From positions 269,296 through 333,295 of the forward strand of contig NZ_JMQN01000018.1 of assembly GCF_000705555.1 (NCBI RefSeq): a stretch of DNA of 64,000 nucleotides. Reading direction: 5' to 3'. The notes beneath the pieces were generated by a model, which saw only the letters and a list, made by a program, of their open reading frames with translations, made no database searches and was not told where the DNA came from. This document shows, piece after piece, positions 25,239-33,565 of the stretch (position 1 is its first letter; every line of letters begins with the position of its first letter). Source of the DNA: Marinobacterium lacunae (lineage in GTDB: Bacteria > Pseudomonadota > Gammaproteobacteria > Pseudomonadales > Balneatricaceae). The translations under genes were made by a program, and so were the position numbers.

Positions 25239-26657
25239 CTAACGCTCGCCAGACATCTTGGGGCGGGACAGCCAAGGCATCGGCAAAACCCGCTGCAGGC
25301 GACGACAGGCATTGAGCACCCGATCATCGCGTCCCTTCGCCGCAACCACGTGCAAGCCCACGGGCAAACCCGCGACAAAACCGCACGGCAGGGTCGCCGC
25401 CGGCTGCTGAGTCAGGTTGAACGGATAGGAGAAAGGGGTCCACTCCATCCAGTAGCGCTGCTGATCGTTTGCGGTATCACGACCGGCCTCGAAAGCCGTA
25501 ATCGGCAGGGTGGGCGTCACCAGGAGATCGTAGCGCTGATGAAATTTTTCCATCTGCACCCCGAGCGCAGCGCGGGCATCCACCGCCTTCATATAGTCAA
25601 CGATGTTGATATGCATGCCCTGTTCAGCGATAGCGCGAAAGCCCGGATCAAGCAGTGCCCGTTGAGCCTCGCTCATGCCGCTGACAACCTTGCCTGCACC
25701 GGCAAACCACAGGGTCGAAAAGATCTCGACCGGATCGCTGAACCCCGGATCGACCTCCTCCACCTGCGCCCCGAGTTCAGCCAGCCTGGCGACCGCCTGA
25801 TCGACAGTTTTGCGCACCTCGGGATCGACCGCGACATAGCCCAGCGTAGGGCTATAGGCCACGCGCAGACCGTTGAGAGGTTTGTCCTCGATATCACTCC
25901 AACGCGTGCCTAACGTCCGATCGGAGTACCAGTCCCGGCTATCCGGGCGGGCCACCGCATCCATCATCAGCAGGCTGTCTTCAACCGTGCGCGTCATCGG
26001 CCCCAGATGGGAGAGCGTCGTCATGGCGCTGGCCGGCCATTGCGGTATATAGCCAAACGTGGGCTTGATACCGAATACGCCGCAAAAACCACCGGGAATC
26101 CGAATCGAGCCCCCGGCATCACTGCCCTGATGCAGCACGCCCATATTCAATGCGGCAGCCGCAGCCGCCCCGCCGGACGAGCCACCCGCCGTTTTACCGG
26201 TATCCCAGGGGTTCGACGTAATGCCGGTCATGCGACTGTCTGTGACCCCCTTCCAGCCAAACTCCGGGGTTGTCGTTTTACCCAGAATCACCGCACCGGC
26301 CTCGCGCATGCGGGCGCTGAATGGCGCATCCTCTTCGGCCAGACTTGGCGAACTGGTGAGAGACCCACTCCTGATCGGCATGCCCGCCACTTTGGTCAGG
26401 TCCTTGATGGACGAGGGCACACCGTCGATCGCACTAAGCGGCTGCCCGCTTCGCCACCGCAGTTCCGATGCCCGGGCTTCGCTAAGTGCACTCTCTTGCG
26501 CAACATGACAGTAGGCATTTACGGCGTCATTGCAGTCGCTGATGCGCTGCAGCGCCGCTTCGGTTGCCTCGACCGGGGACAACTCTCCGGATCGATATAG
26601 CCGTCCGAGGGTAAGCGCATCAAACTCGGCGATTTCGTCATAATCAGTGTATTTCAC
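25239..26657 (-). CDS. Amidase-signature family amidohydrolase
   Basis: Amidase-signature enzymes hydrolyse amides through a Ser-cisSer-Lys triad. In this 472-residue protein the residues are visible: Lys in VPSSIKDLTKVAGMP, the Ser-rich loop GGSSGGAAAA and the nucleophile Ser in QGSDAGGSIRIP. The C-terminal substrate loop reads PFNLTQQPAATLPCGF. The start is GTG at 26657 with GGGAGGG seven bases upstream. It begins four bases after the M20 hydrolase gene, so they are co-transcribed. GatA is unlikely because gatB/gatC are absent and the importer context points to catabolism. The substrate is unknown. Confidence 0.92.
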   Translation of the reverse strand: MKYTDYDEIAEFDALTLGRLYRSGELSPVEATEAALQRISDCNDAVNAYCHVAQESALSEARASELRWRSGQPLSAIDGVPSSIKDLTKVAGMPIRSGSLTSSPSLAEEDAPFSARMREAGAVILGKTTTPEFGWKGVTDSRMTGITSNPWDTGKTAGGSSGGAAAAAALNMGVLHQGSDAGGSIRIPGGFCGVFGIKPTFGYIPQWPASAMTTLSHLGPMTRTVEDSLLMMDAVARPDSRDWYSDRTLGTRWSDIEDKPLNGLRVAYSPTLGYVAVDPEVRKTVDQAVARLAELGAQVEEVDPGFSDPVEIFSTLWFAGAGKVVSGMSEAQRALLDPGFRAIAEQGMHINIVDYMKAVDARAALGVQMEKFHQRYDLLVTPTLPITAFEAGRDTANDQQRYWMEWTPFSYPFNLTQQPAATLPCGFVAGLPVGLHVVAAKGRDDRVLNACRRLQRVLPMPWLSRPKMSGER

Positions 26658-26660
26658 CCA

Positions 26661-27929
26661 TCAACCCTCCCGACCCGCTGCGCACAGCAGAACATTGAGC
26701 AGCACCGAGGCCCCGGCGGCCAAATCATCTGGATCGGCCCGCTCGAGCTCGTTATGGCTGATACCGCCTTCACAGGGCACAAAGATCATTCCCGAAGGCG
26801 CCACATCTGCCAGGAAGATAGCGTCGTGTCCAGCCCCACTGACAATATCCATGTGGCTGTAGCCAAGTGCTTCTGCGGACGTTCTGACCGATGACACACA
26901 CTCGGCAGCAAAATTCAGAGGTGGAAAATCGGCGGTAGGTGTCAGGCTGATACGCACCTGATAGCGGGTTTCCAGCTCCTGTACCCGAGCTTTCAAACCA
27001 GCAACCATGGCATCCAGCGCCTCTGCTTCCAGATGACGCAGATCGACGGTCATGTCCACGCGCCCGGGGATGACATTGCGCGACCCCGGGAACAGATCCA
27101 GACAGCCAACGGTTCCACGCCCGTGCGGGGTATGCTCAAGTGCCAGACGGTTGACGCAGGTGATCAAATCCGCCGCAACCAGCCCGGCGTCCCGACGCAG
27201 ATGCATGGGCGTTGGGCCCGCGTGAGCCTCCACCCCTTCAATACTGACATCGAACCATTTCTGCCCCAGCGCGCCGATCACAACCCCTATGGTCTTGTGT
27301 GCATCTTCCAGCACCGGACCCTGCTCGATATGCGCTTCGAAATAGGCACCCACAGCATGGCCGGTTACGGCACTCTCACCGGCGAAGCCGATTTGGTGCA
27401 GGGCCGCATCAACCGATATGCCATTGGCATCACGGGTTTCAAGCGTCGGTTCAAGCTCGAACTGCCCGGTAAAAACACCCGATCCCATCATGCACGGCGG
27501 AAACCGGGAACCCTCTTCATTGGTCCACACCACCACTTCAACAGGGGCGCGGGTACGAATACCCAAATCATTCATCCGGCGGATCGCTTCCAGACCCGAC
27601 ATAACGCCGAAACATCCATCGAATTTGCCTCCTGTTGGCTGGGTATCGATATGACTGCCGGTCATAACCGGTGGCAGGTCAGGATCGGTGCCGGCGCGAC
27701 GGGCAAATATATTGCCGATGCGGTCGATTCTGATCGAACATCCCGCTTCCTCGCACCAGCGGATAAACAGTTCGCGCACCTGACGGTCCAGCTCGGTCAA
27801 CGCCAGGCGATTCAGTCCGCCCTTGTCGGTTTCGCCAATCTTCCCCTGCTCCATCAGACTGTTCCAGAGCCGGTCCCGATCCACGGTCAAGGGCACATCC
27901 AGCGGTGCCCGGTCGATTTTCATATCCAT
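26661..27929 (-). CDS. M20-family N-carbamoyl-L-amino-acid hydrolase / allantoate amidohydrolase type
   Basis: This 422-residue di-metal amidohydrolase belongs to the carbamoylase/ureidase branch of peptidase M20, which cleaves N-carbamoyl groups from amino acids or ureides. Visible motifs are TGSHIDTQPTGGKFDG (metal His/Asp), WTNEEGSRFPP (Glu pair), HIEQGPVLE, the dimerisation-domain region GVEAHAGPTPM and SGAGHDAIFLA (His/Asp). ATG at 27929 has GGAG six bases upstream; an in-frame GTG lies three bases earlier. It sits directly downstream of the Liv-type importer and upstream of the amidase. The chemistry is clear at family level but the substrate is not. Confidence 0.9.
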   Translation of the reverse strand: MDMKIDRAPLDVPLTVDRDRLWNSLMEQGKIGETDKGGLNRLALTELDRQVRELFIRWCEEAGCSIRIDRIGNIFARRAGTDPDLPPVMTGSHIDTQPTGGKFDGCFGVMSGLEAIRRMNDLGIRTRAPVEVVVWTNEEGSRFPPCMMGSGVFTGQFELEPTLETRDANGISVDAALHQIGFAGESAVTGHAVGAYFEAHIEQGPVLEDAHKTIGVVIGALGQKWFDVSIEGVEAHAGPTPMHLRRDAGLVAADLITCVNRLALEHTPHGRGTVGCLDLFPGSRNVIPGRVDMTVDLRHLEAEALDAMVAGLKARVQELETRYQVRISLTPTADFPPLNFAAECVSSVRTSAEALGYSHMDIVSGAGHDAIFLADVAPSGMIFVPCEGGISHNELERADPDDLAAGASVLLNVLLCAAGREG

Positions 27930-27950
27930 CACTCGCTCCTACCTCGTGCC

Positions 27951-28643
27951 CTATACCGCCAGATAGCGATCTTTAATTGCCTGCTCCGCACGGAACTGTT
28001 CCCCGCTTCCGGTGTAGACGATCTGCCCCTGTTCAATCACGTAGTGCCGGTCAGCCAGTCGCTCGCACACCGCGAGATTCTGCTCCACCAGCAGCACGGA
28101 AACGCCGGCCGCTCTGATACGCTCCAAGATGCGAACGATCTCGTCGACGATCACCGGCGCCAACCCTTCTGTCGGTTCGTCCAGCAGCAGTAGTTTCGGA
28201 TCGTTGACCAGCGCCCGCGCAATCGCGAGCATCTGTTGCTCCCCGCCAGAGAGCGCATTGCCGCCGTTCTTGCGTCGCTCATGAAGCCGCGGAAACATGT
28301 CGTACACATCGGACAAGCTCCAGCGACTGCTTGAGCGCACAGCAATGGCCAGATTTTCTTCAACGCTCAACAAGCCGAATATGCCGCGGTGTTCAGGCAC
28401 CAGAGATATCCCCTTGCGCGCTATCTCGAACACTTCCCGACCGACCAACTCTTCGCCGTTGAATCGGATGCTGCCCTCGGCAGGACGCACGATGCCCGCG
28501 ATGCTGCGTAACGTCGTCGTTTTTCCGGCACCGTTACGGCCCAGCAGGGTGACCAGCTCGCCCGGCTCCACATCCAGCGAGACACCTTCGAGCACATGGC
28601 TTTTGCCGTAGTAGGAGTGAATCCTTTTGACTTCGAGTTTCAC
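27951..28643 (-). CDS. livF: Liv-type ABC transporter ATP-binding protein (LivF-like)
   Basis: One of two ATPases of a HAAT (branched-chain amino acid/amide) importer. The 230-residue protein has Walker A GRNGAGKTTTLRSI, signature ALSGGEQQMLAIARAL, Walker B LLLLDEPTEGLAP and the switch His in VLLVEQNL. The short length and EPTEGLAP are typical of LivF. The start is GTG and overlaps the livG stop (GTGA), so translation is coupled. The gene order here is substrate-binding protein, livH, livM, livG, livF, hydrolase, amidase, lysR. Confidence 0.93.
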   Translation of the reverse strand: MKLEVKRIHSYYGKSHVLEGVSLDVEPGELVTLLGRNGAGKTTTLRSIAGIVRPAEGSIRFNGEELVGREVFEIARKGISLVPEHRGIFGLLSVEENLAIAVRSSSRWSLSDVYDMFPRLHERRKNGGNALSGGEQQMLAIARALVNDPKLLLLDEPTEGLAPVIVDEIVRILERIRAAGVSVLLVEQNLAVCERLADRHYVIEQGQIVYTGSGEQFRAEQAIKDRYLAV

Positions 28644-29395
28644 GATCCGCTCTCCCCCAGATAGGCTTTTTTGACGCGCTCATCACCACGCACCTGATCC
28701 GGATCGCCCTCGATCAGGATATTGCCCTGATGCATGACCGTAATCCGGTCAGAGATGGACATAACCAGACGCATGTTGTGCTCGATCAGCATCACCGTGA
28801 GATCTTTCCCAAGCTCCGAGATCAGTCGCGTCATCACCGGAATGTCATCCACCCCCATACCGGAGGTGGGCTCATCGAGCAGCAACATCTCGGGATCACT
28901 GCACAGCGCCATGCCCACTTCAAGCACACGCTGTTGTCCGTGCGATAGATCGCCGGCACTGGTATTGGCCTGGGCGGTCAACTTGATCCGTTCGAGCACT
29001 TCATCGGCTTTACGCACGTGCTCCTGACGGTGCGTATCCGAGTACCAGAACGCCAACGCCCCCAGTCCGTCTCGGCCCTGCGCCGCCAGACGGAGGTTTT
29101 CGCGCACACTCAGGTTTTGAAACAGGCTGGTGATCTGGAACGAGCGCGACATGCCCGACGCAACACGCTTATGCGGTGGCTGACGCGTCAGATCCCGTCC
29201 AGCAAAGCGAATCCGACCGCTTGAAGGTCTGCGCTCTCCGGTCAGGCAATGAAACAGGGTCGTTTTGCCGGCCCCATTCGGTCCGATCACTGTGTGGATG
29301 CTGCCGCGACGAATTTTCAGGTCGACGCTGCCCAGTGCGGCGAACGCACCGTAACGCAGGCCAAGGTTTTCAGTTTCGAGAATATAGTCACTCAT
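28640..29395 (-). CDS. livG: Liv-type ABC transporter ATP-binding protein (LivG-like)
   Basis: The second ATPase of the importer. Walker A is GPNGAGKTTLFHCL, the signature is DLSHGQQRVLEVGMAL (His in place of the usual Gly/Ser, common in LivG), Walker B is MLLLDEPTSGMG, followed by the switch His in MLIEHNM. The Q-loop segment SRSFQITSLFQNLSVREN is typical of LivG. ATG at 29395 follows AGGAGG by seven bases and overlaps the livM stop in a TGATG; an in-frame GTG is three bases earlier. It couples to livF at its 3' end. Confidence 0.93.
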   Translation of the reverse strand: MSDYILETENLGLRYGAFAALGSVDLKIRRGSIHTVIGPNGAGKTTLFHCLTGERRPSSGRIRFAGRDLTRQPPHKRVASGMSRSFQITSLFQNLSVRENLRLAAQGRDGLGALAFWYSDTHRQEHVRKADEVLERIKLTAQANTSAGDLSHGQQRVLEVGMALCSDPEMLLLDEPTSGMGVDDIPVMTRLISELGKDLTVMLIEHNMRLVMSISDRITVMHQGNILIEGDPDQVRGDERVKKAYLGESGS

Positions 29396-30408
29396 CACTT
29401 GGCCTCCTGCGCTTTGCCGCTTGTTTTACCTGCGGTGCAGCGTCGTTCTTTCCAGCGTTTGCACTGCGATTCCACTCCACCCCACAGGCCTGATGGCATG
29501 AACAGCACAACCGCAATCAACGCAACACCCAGGATGATCATCCAGCGAGGCCAGATGGACGACAGCAGGTCTCCGAGCAAGACGATCGTCCCGGCACCGA
29601 GCAGCGACCCCAGCAGAGAGCCTGTGCCCCCGATAATGGTCATGATCAGGATGTTCTCGGACATCAACAGTTCGATATTGGACAGCGGCGCAAAGTTGAG
29701 CAGCATGGCGTAGAGCGCCCCGGCAATTCCGGTAATGCCGCCTGAAATCACGAACGCCAGCAGCTTGAAGTGATTGGTCGAGAACCCCACGGCACTGGCT
29801 CTGCCCTCGTTTTCGCGTATCGCCACCAAGGTGGTGCCGAACGGGGAATGAATCACCCGCCGGGCGAACACGAAAATGGCCAGGAACAGCACACCCACGA
29901 AGGCATAGAAGGCGTAACTCGATGTCAGATCGGCGAGTTCAAACCCGAAGAGTGACAACGCCGGGCGCGGAACATCCAGCAGGCCGTTATCGCCGCCGGT
30001 CCAGTCACTGAGCGTATAGGCAAGAAAGTAGGCCATCTGCGAGAACGCCAGCGTCAGCATGACGAAGTAGATCCCCGTCCGTCGAATTGCCAGTGCGCCC
30101 ACCAGAGTTGCCAGCAACGATCCTGCGATCATCGCGGCGACCAACGCACCGAACAGACCGAAGTCGAGATGAATCATGCTCAGGGAAGCGATATAGGCAC
30201 CGCCCCCAAAGAAGATCCCCTGACCGAAGGAGAGCAGCCCGGTATAGCCCAGCAGCAGATTGCAGCCCAGCGCCGCCATCGCAAAGATCAGTATCTCGGT
30301 GGCCAGCGTTGCCGAGGGTAACACCAGCGGCATCAGGATCACCGCAGCCAGTGCGGCCAGCGTGACACCGCTGAAAATAGAGGTTTGCGCATTCGGTTTA
30401 GTCATCAT
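29395..30408 (-). CDS. livM: Liv-type ABC transporter permease (LivM-like)
   Basis: This inner-membrane permease of the importer has about ten hydrophobic helices in 337 residues. The LivM signatures are present: GCNLLLGYTGLLSFGQG, the coupling-helix region IRENEGRASAVGFSTNHFK and IGGTGSLLGSLLGA. The C-terminus is a short basic tail. Two consecutive ATG codons (30408 and 30405) follow GGAGG; the second has the better spacing and overlaps the livH stop. It pairs with LivH to form the heterodimeric channel. Confidence 0.93.
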   Translation of the reverse strand: MMTKPNAQTSIFSGVTLAALAAVILMPLVLPSATLATEILIFAMAALGCNLLLGYTGLLSFGQGIFFGGGAYIASLSMIHLDFGLFGALVAAMIAGSLLATLVGALAIRRTGIYFVMLTLAFSQMAYFLAYTLSDWTGGDNGLLDVPRPALSLFGFELADLTSSYAFYAFVGVLFLAIFVFARRVIHSPFGTTLVAIRENEGRASAVGFSTNHFKLLAFVISGGITGIAGALYAMLLNFAPLSNIELLMSENILIMTIIGGTGSLLGSLLGAGTIVLLGDLLSSIWPRWMIILGVALIAVVLFMPSGLWGGVESQCKRWKERRCTAGKTSGKAQEAK

Positions 30409-31262
30409 GCCCTCCCGAACAGACCATAGGGTCTAAGCAATATCACCACAGCCATGGCGCCATAGATCATGAGGCTCGCCCCCTGAGGCCAAAGCGTAGT
30501 CATCAGGCTTTGTACAAGGCCCACAACCAAACCGCCCACCAGAGCACCACTGAAAGAGCCCATGCCGCCGATCACCACAACCACGAATGCCAGACCCAGC
30601 ACCTCAGGCCCGATGAAGGGATGTACACCCCGTATAGGAGCTGCCAGCACACCGGCCAGCCCCGCCAGCCCAACACCCAGCGCAAACGTCAGGGCAAACA
30701 GCTTGTGGATGTGGGTACCGAGCAACGACACCGTCTGGGCGTCCTCGCTGCCGGCACGCACCAGGGCCCCAAAGCGCGTTCTTTCGAGCAGTAGCCACAG
30801 GGCCAGTGCAATTACCGCGGTGAACAGAATTACGAACAAGCGGTACTTGGGATAGAAAAAGTCTCCGATACTGATCACGCCGCTGAGCGCATCGGGGACG
30901 GCCACGGTTTTTCCGATCGGCCCCCAGATCGCGATACTCAGCTCCTGGATGATCAGCGCGATCCCCAGGGTAATCAGGATGTGAAAGGTATGCGGCAGAT
31001 GGTAGGCACGACGGATCAAGGTCTTTTCGGTGACCCATGCCAGCATCGCCACGACCACCGGCGCAATCACCAGCGCCAGCCAGAAACTTCCGGTCAGGGA
31101 CACCAGCGTAAAGCAGAGGTAGGACCCCAGCAGATAGTAGGCGCCGTGAGCGAAGTTAACGAAATTCAGAAGACCGAAGATGATCGTCAGACCGACCGAG
31201 ATCAGGAAGTAGATCATCCCCAGCCCGATGCCATTCAGCGCCTGGAACAGATACAGACTCAT
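30405..31262 (-). CDS. livH: Liv-type ABC transporter permease (LivH-like)
   Basis: The partner permease of the importer has 285 residues with about eight membrane helices. LivH-type motifs are GLNFVNFAHGAYYLLGSY-like sequence (LLNFVNFAHGAYYLLG), the coupling region RAGSEDAQTVSLLGT and VIGGMGSFSGALVGGL. ATG at 31262 is chosen because AGGAG lies eight bases upstream; a longer frame to 31319 adds 19 non-hydrophobic residues unlike the family. It overlaps livM by four bases. Confidence 0.93.
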   Translation of the reverse strand: MSLYLFQALNGIGLGMIYFLISVGLTIIFGLLNFVNFAHGAYYLLGSYLCFTLVSLTGSFWLALVIAPVVVAMLAWVTEKTLIRRAYHLPHTFHILITLGIALIIQELSIAIWGPIGKTVAVPDALSGVISIGDFFYPKYRLFVILFTAVIALALWLLLERTRFGALVRAGSEDAQTVSLLGTHIHKLFALTFALGVGLAGLAGVLAAPIRGVHPFIGPEVLGLAFVVVVIGGMGSFSGALVGGLVVGLVQSLMTTLWPQGASLMIYGAMAVVILLRPYGLFGRA

Positions 31263-31324
31263 CAGGTTTGCTCCTGCGTTGGGACGGATATCCGTGCCCG
31301 GCCACGCCGGGCACGGCATGCGTA

Positions 31325-32515
31325 TCAGCTACGCGTGCACTCCAGTGAGGACTCGTCCGGGAACGACTTGCCCGAGCTGACGATCTCGACATAGTCGTCA
31401 TCGTCCTGCATTTCGGACGCGGCTTTACCCTTGAGCAGGTAGTAGTTCTTCAGCACCTGATGATCGGCTGCGCGTACCACCTCGTCGCCGGTCGGACCCT
31501 GATAGCTAGTCGCTTCAAGCGCCTTGGCAACCGCTGCGCCTTCGGTTGTGCCCGCCTTGGCAATCGCATCCAGAATTACAGTGGTCCCGATGTAGTCAGC
31601 GGCCATCGGATAGTTCGGATTCATGTCATAGGCTTCGCGCACACGCTTGACCAGCGCCTTGTTCATTGGCGTATCAACGGTGTGCCAGTACTGAGCGCCG
31701 AAATAGACGCCCTCGGCCACATCGGCTCCGAGCTCCTGCAGCTGATCAAGACCCGAGGACCAGGCCACCAGAATCTTCATCTGGTTCTTCAGCCCGAAGT
31801 TCACCGCCTGACGCAACGCATTGGAGGACTGAGAACCGAAGTTAAGCAGCAGCAGTACATCGGGTTTAGCCGCCATGGCGTTGGTCAGGTATCCCGAGAA
31901 CTCCTGCTCCTGAAGAGAGTGATAGCTATTGCCCACATGCTCGATACCTTCGGCCTCGAAAACAGCTTTGGCATTGCTCAGCAGCGCCTCGCCGAAGACG
32001 TATTGGGGTGTGATCGTATACCAGCGCTTCCATTCAGGGTGCGCCTTGATCATCGGCTCAACGGTTTCGTGGATCGCGCCGTAGGTCGGCACCGACCAGC
32101 GGAAGGTCGCCATATTGCAGTCGCTGCCGGTCAACTCATCGGCGCCTGCGGGTGTCATGAACACGCCGCCGACCTTGTTTACCTCTTTGCCAATCGCCAA
32201 CGCCGTCGATGACAGAGTGGCGCCGTTGAAGAAACGGGCGCCCTGCTGGCTAATCGCTTCCTGCACCTTACGGACCGCCTTGCCGGCGTTGCCCTCGGTA
32301 TCAATCGCCTGATAACGCACCGGGCTGCCCAGTAGATTGCCGTAATCCTCCACCGCCAGCTTGGACCCCATGTCGGCGTACTTGCCGTAACTGGCGAAGG
32401 ATCCCGAGAGCGACTTTACGCCGTACACGGTGACTTCCTCGGCTGAACAGACTGCGGTGGTAGCGGCGGAGAGAACAGCCACTGTCAACAGCTTCTTCCA
32501 TTTTGACGCTTGCAT
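31325..32515 (-). CDS. Periplasmic substrate-binding protein of the Liv-type importer
   Basis: The product starts MQASKWKKLLTVAVLSAATT with a Sec signal peptide (cleavage expected near CSA). Its mature part has the type-I periplasmic-binding fold of HAAT transporters: VYGVKSLSGSFASYGKYADMG, IDTEGNAGKAVRKVQEAIS, WYTITPQYVFGEALL and DVLLLLNFGSQSSNALRQA. ATG at 32515 follows GAGG by six bases; the longer frame to 32614 adds residues before the signal. The ligand cannot be read from sequence; the adjacent carbamoylase and amidase suggest an amide, ureide or N-carbamoyl compound rather than a branched-chain amino acid. It precedes livH by 62 bases. Confidence 0.92.
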   Translation of the reverse strand: MQASKWKKLLTVAVLSAATTAVCSAEEVTVYGVKSLSGSFASYGKYADMGSKLAVEDYGNLLGSPVRYQAIDTEGNAGKAVRKVQEAISQQGARFFNGATLSSTALAIGKEVNKVGGVFMTPAGADELTGSDCNMATFRWSVPTYGAIHETVEPMIKAHPEWKRWYTITPQYVFGEALLSNAKAVFEAEGIEHVGNSYHSLQEQEFSGYLTNAMAAKPDVLLLLNFGSQSSNALRQAVNFGLKNQMKILVAWSSGLDQLQELGADVAEGVYFGAQYWHTVDTPMNKALVKRVREAYDMNPNYPMAADYIGTTVILDAIAKAGTTEGAAVAKALEATSYQGPTGDEVVRAADHQVLKNYYLLKGKAASEMQDDDDYVEIVSSGKSFPDESSLECTRS

Positions 32516-32610
32516 TCTGGTTACCTCTTTCTTGGGCTTTGAGTATTTATTTTTCGCTTCGAGGTTGGGCACTGCGGTCCAATGGAACGGGACCTTATTT
32601 ATTATTGGTG

Positions 32611-33357
32611 TCACATTTTTCGGGATATCTGCCCATCCAGGGCAACGAAATGCTCCTCTGCTTCACACATGTGCTCGCCCATCAAGCGACGCACACCGGC
32701 CTCGTCCGATTGACGGTAGGCCGTAACGAGTTCGACGTGGTAATCCACATTCGAGCGGGTGAATTCATAGGCATCAATCTGATAAGACTTCTTCAGCACC
32801 ACCAGATCGCGCAGGGTTTCATTGAGAAAGCGGGCGATAAATCCCAGTAGCGGATTCGGACAGGCATCAGCCAGCACGTTGTGGAACTCCAGTTCTGCAA
32901 TACGCTGCTCTCGCTGCTCCTCTTCATTGCTCGGCCGGTGACTGCAGGCACGGATATACTCATCCAGCAACGCAAACTCACGCTCGCCCAGATGCCCCAC
33001 CACCGAAACAGCCAACTCGACCTCGATCAGCTTGCGCATCTGGTACACCTGTTCTGCAGAGAGGTGTTTGAAGTACAGATAGTTGCGCAACGCCTTGCTG
33101 GCAGGGTCAGTCCCCACCTCTGAAAGCCAGGCCCCTCCGCCGGGGCCCGGGCGCGTCCAGACCAACCCCTCTACTTCGAGCGCTTTCAATGCCTCCCTGA
33201 CAGTACCCTTTGAGCAGCCAAAGGTTTCGATGAGCTCCTTCTCGCTGGGCAGACGATCACCCGGCAGAAGCTTCTCTGAGACGATCATCGCCTTCACTTC
33301 ATCAACGATAAGATCGGACAGTTTCTGCTTACGTCTTTTTATGCTGGGCCCGGCCAT
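32611..33357 (-). CDS. GntR-family (FadR/FCD-type) transcriptional regulator
   Basis: The 248-residue protein has an N-terminal winged helix (DRLPSEKELIETFGCSKGTVREALKALE) and an all-helical FCD ligand domain with metal-binding histidines (RIAELEFHNVLADA, DYHVELVTAY, MGEHMCEAEEHF). It is the first gene of the importer/hydrolase block, 95 bases upstream of the binding-protein gene on the same strand. A 9-bp inverted repeat 27 bases before its ATG is the likely autoregulatory operator. It probably represses the block until an inducer, perhaps the imported nitrogen compound, binds. Confidence 0.92.
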   Translation of the reverse strand: MAGPSIKRRKQKLSDLIVDEVKAMIVSEKLLPGDRLPSEKELIETFGCSKGTVREALKALEVEGLVWTRPGPGGGAWLSEVGTDPASKALRNYLYFKHLSAEQVYQMRKLIEVELAVSVVGHLGEREFALLDEYIRACSHRPSNEEEQREQRIAELEFHNVLADACPNPLLGFIARFLNETLRDLVVLKKSYQIDAYEFTRSNVDYHVELVTAYRQSDEAGVRRLMGEHMCEAEEHFVALDGQISRKM

Positions 33358-33384
33358 GTGCGCTCCGATATCAGGCGTGATGTC

Positions 33385-33413
33385 TAATTAATCTAAATAA
33401 TTATGATTAATTA
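33385..33413. promoter_or_regulatory. Probable operator of the GntR regulator (perfect inverted repeat)
   Basis: The arms TAATTAATC (33385-33393) and GATTAATTA (33405-33413) are perfect 9-bp inverted repeats separated by 11 AT-rich bases. They lie 27 bases upstream of the GntR start in a region much richer in AT than the surroundings, so they are placed to overlap its promoter. Binding by this GntR protein is an inference from position. Confidence 0.6.
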
Positions 33414-33423
33414 TTAAAGCCTG

Positions 33424-33446
33424 AAAAAACGGCAGTCAAGCTGCCG
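33424..33446 (-). terminator. Intrinsic terminator after the CbiM-like gene
   Basis: On the minus strand CGGCAG and CTGCCG (33446-33441 and 33435-33430) form a 6-bp GC-rich stem with a five-base loop and are followed by six T residues (33429-33424). It separates the CbiM-like gene (33566-34234) from the GntR operator and block downstream. The rest of the 208-base gap shows nothing else recognisable. Confidence 0.8.
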
Positions 33447-33565
33447 CGTTCAATTACCCCGAGTTTCACCCAGGACGGAAGGATAATAAACAGCCAATGT
33501 CTGAACTTTATTTCAGCATTTGCTCAACAATCAGATGAGACAGGGATGGAGAAAGGTCGTGTGAT

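Noticed and set aside
32576..32594. GGTCC-N9-GGACC inverted repeat between the GntR gene and the binding-protein gene
   Set aside because: Five-base arms and no T-run; too weak to call a terminator or operator.
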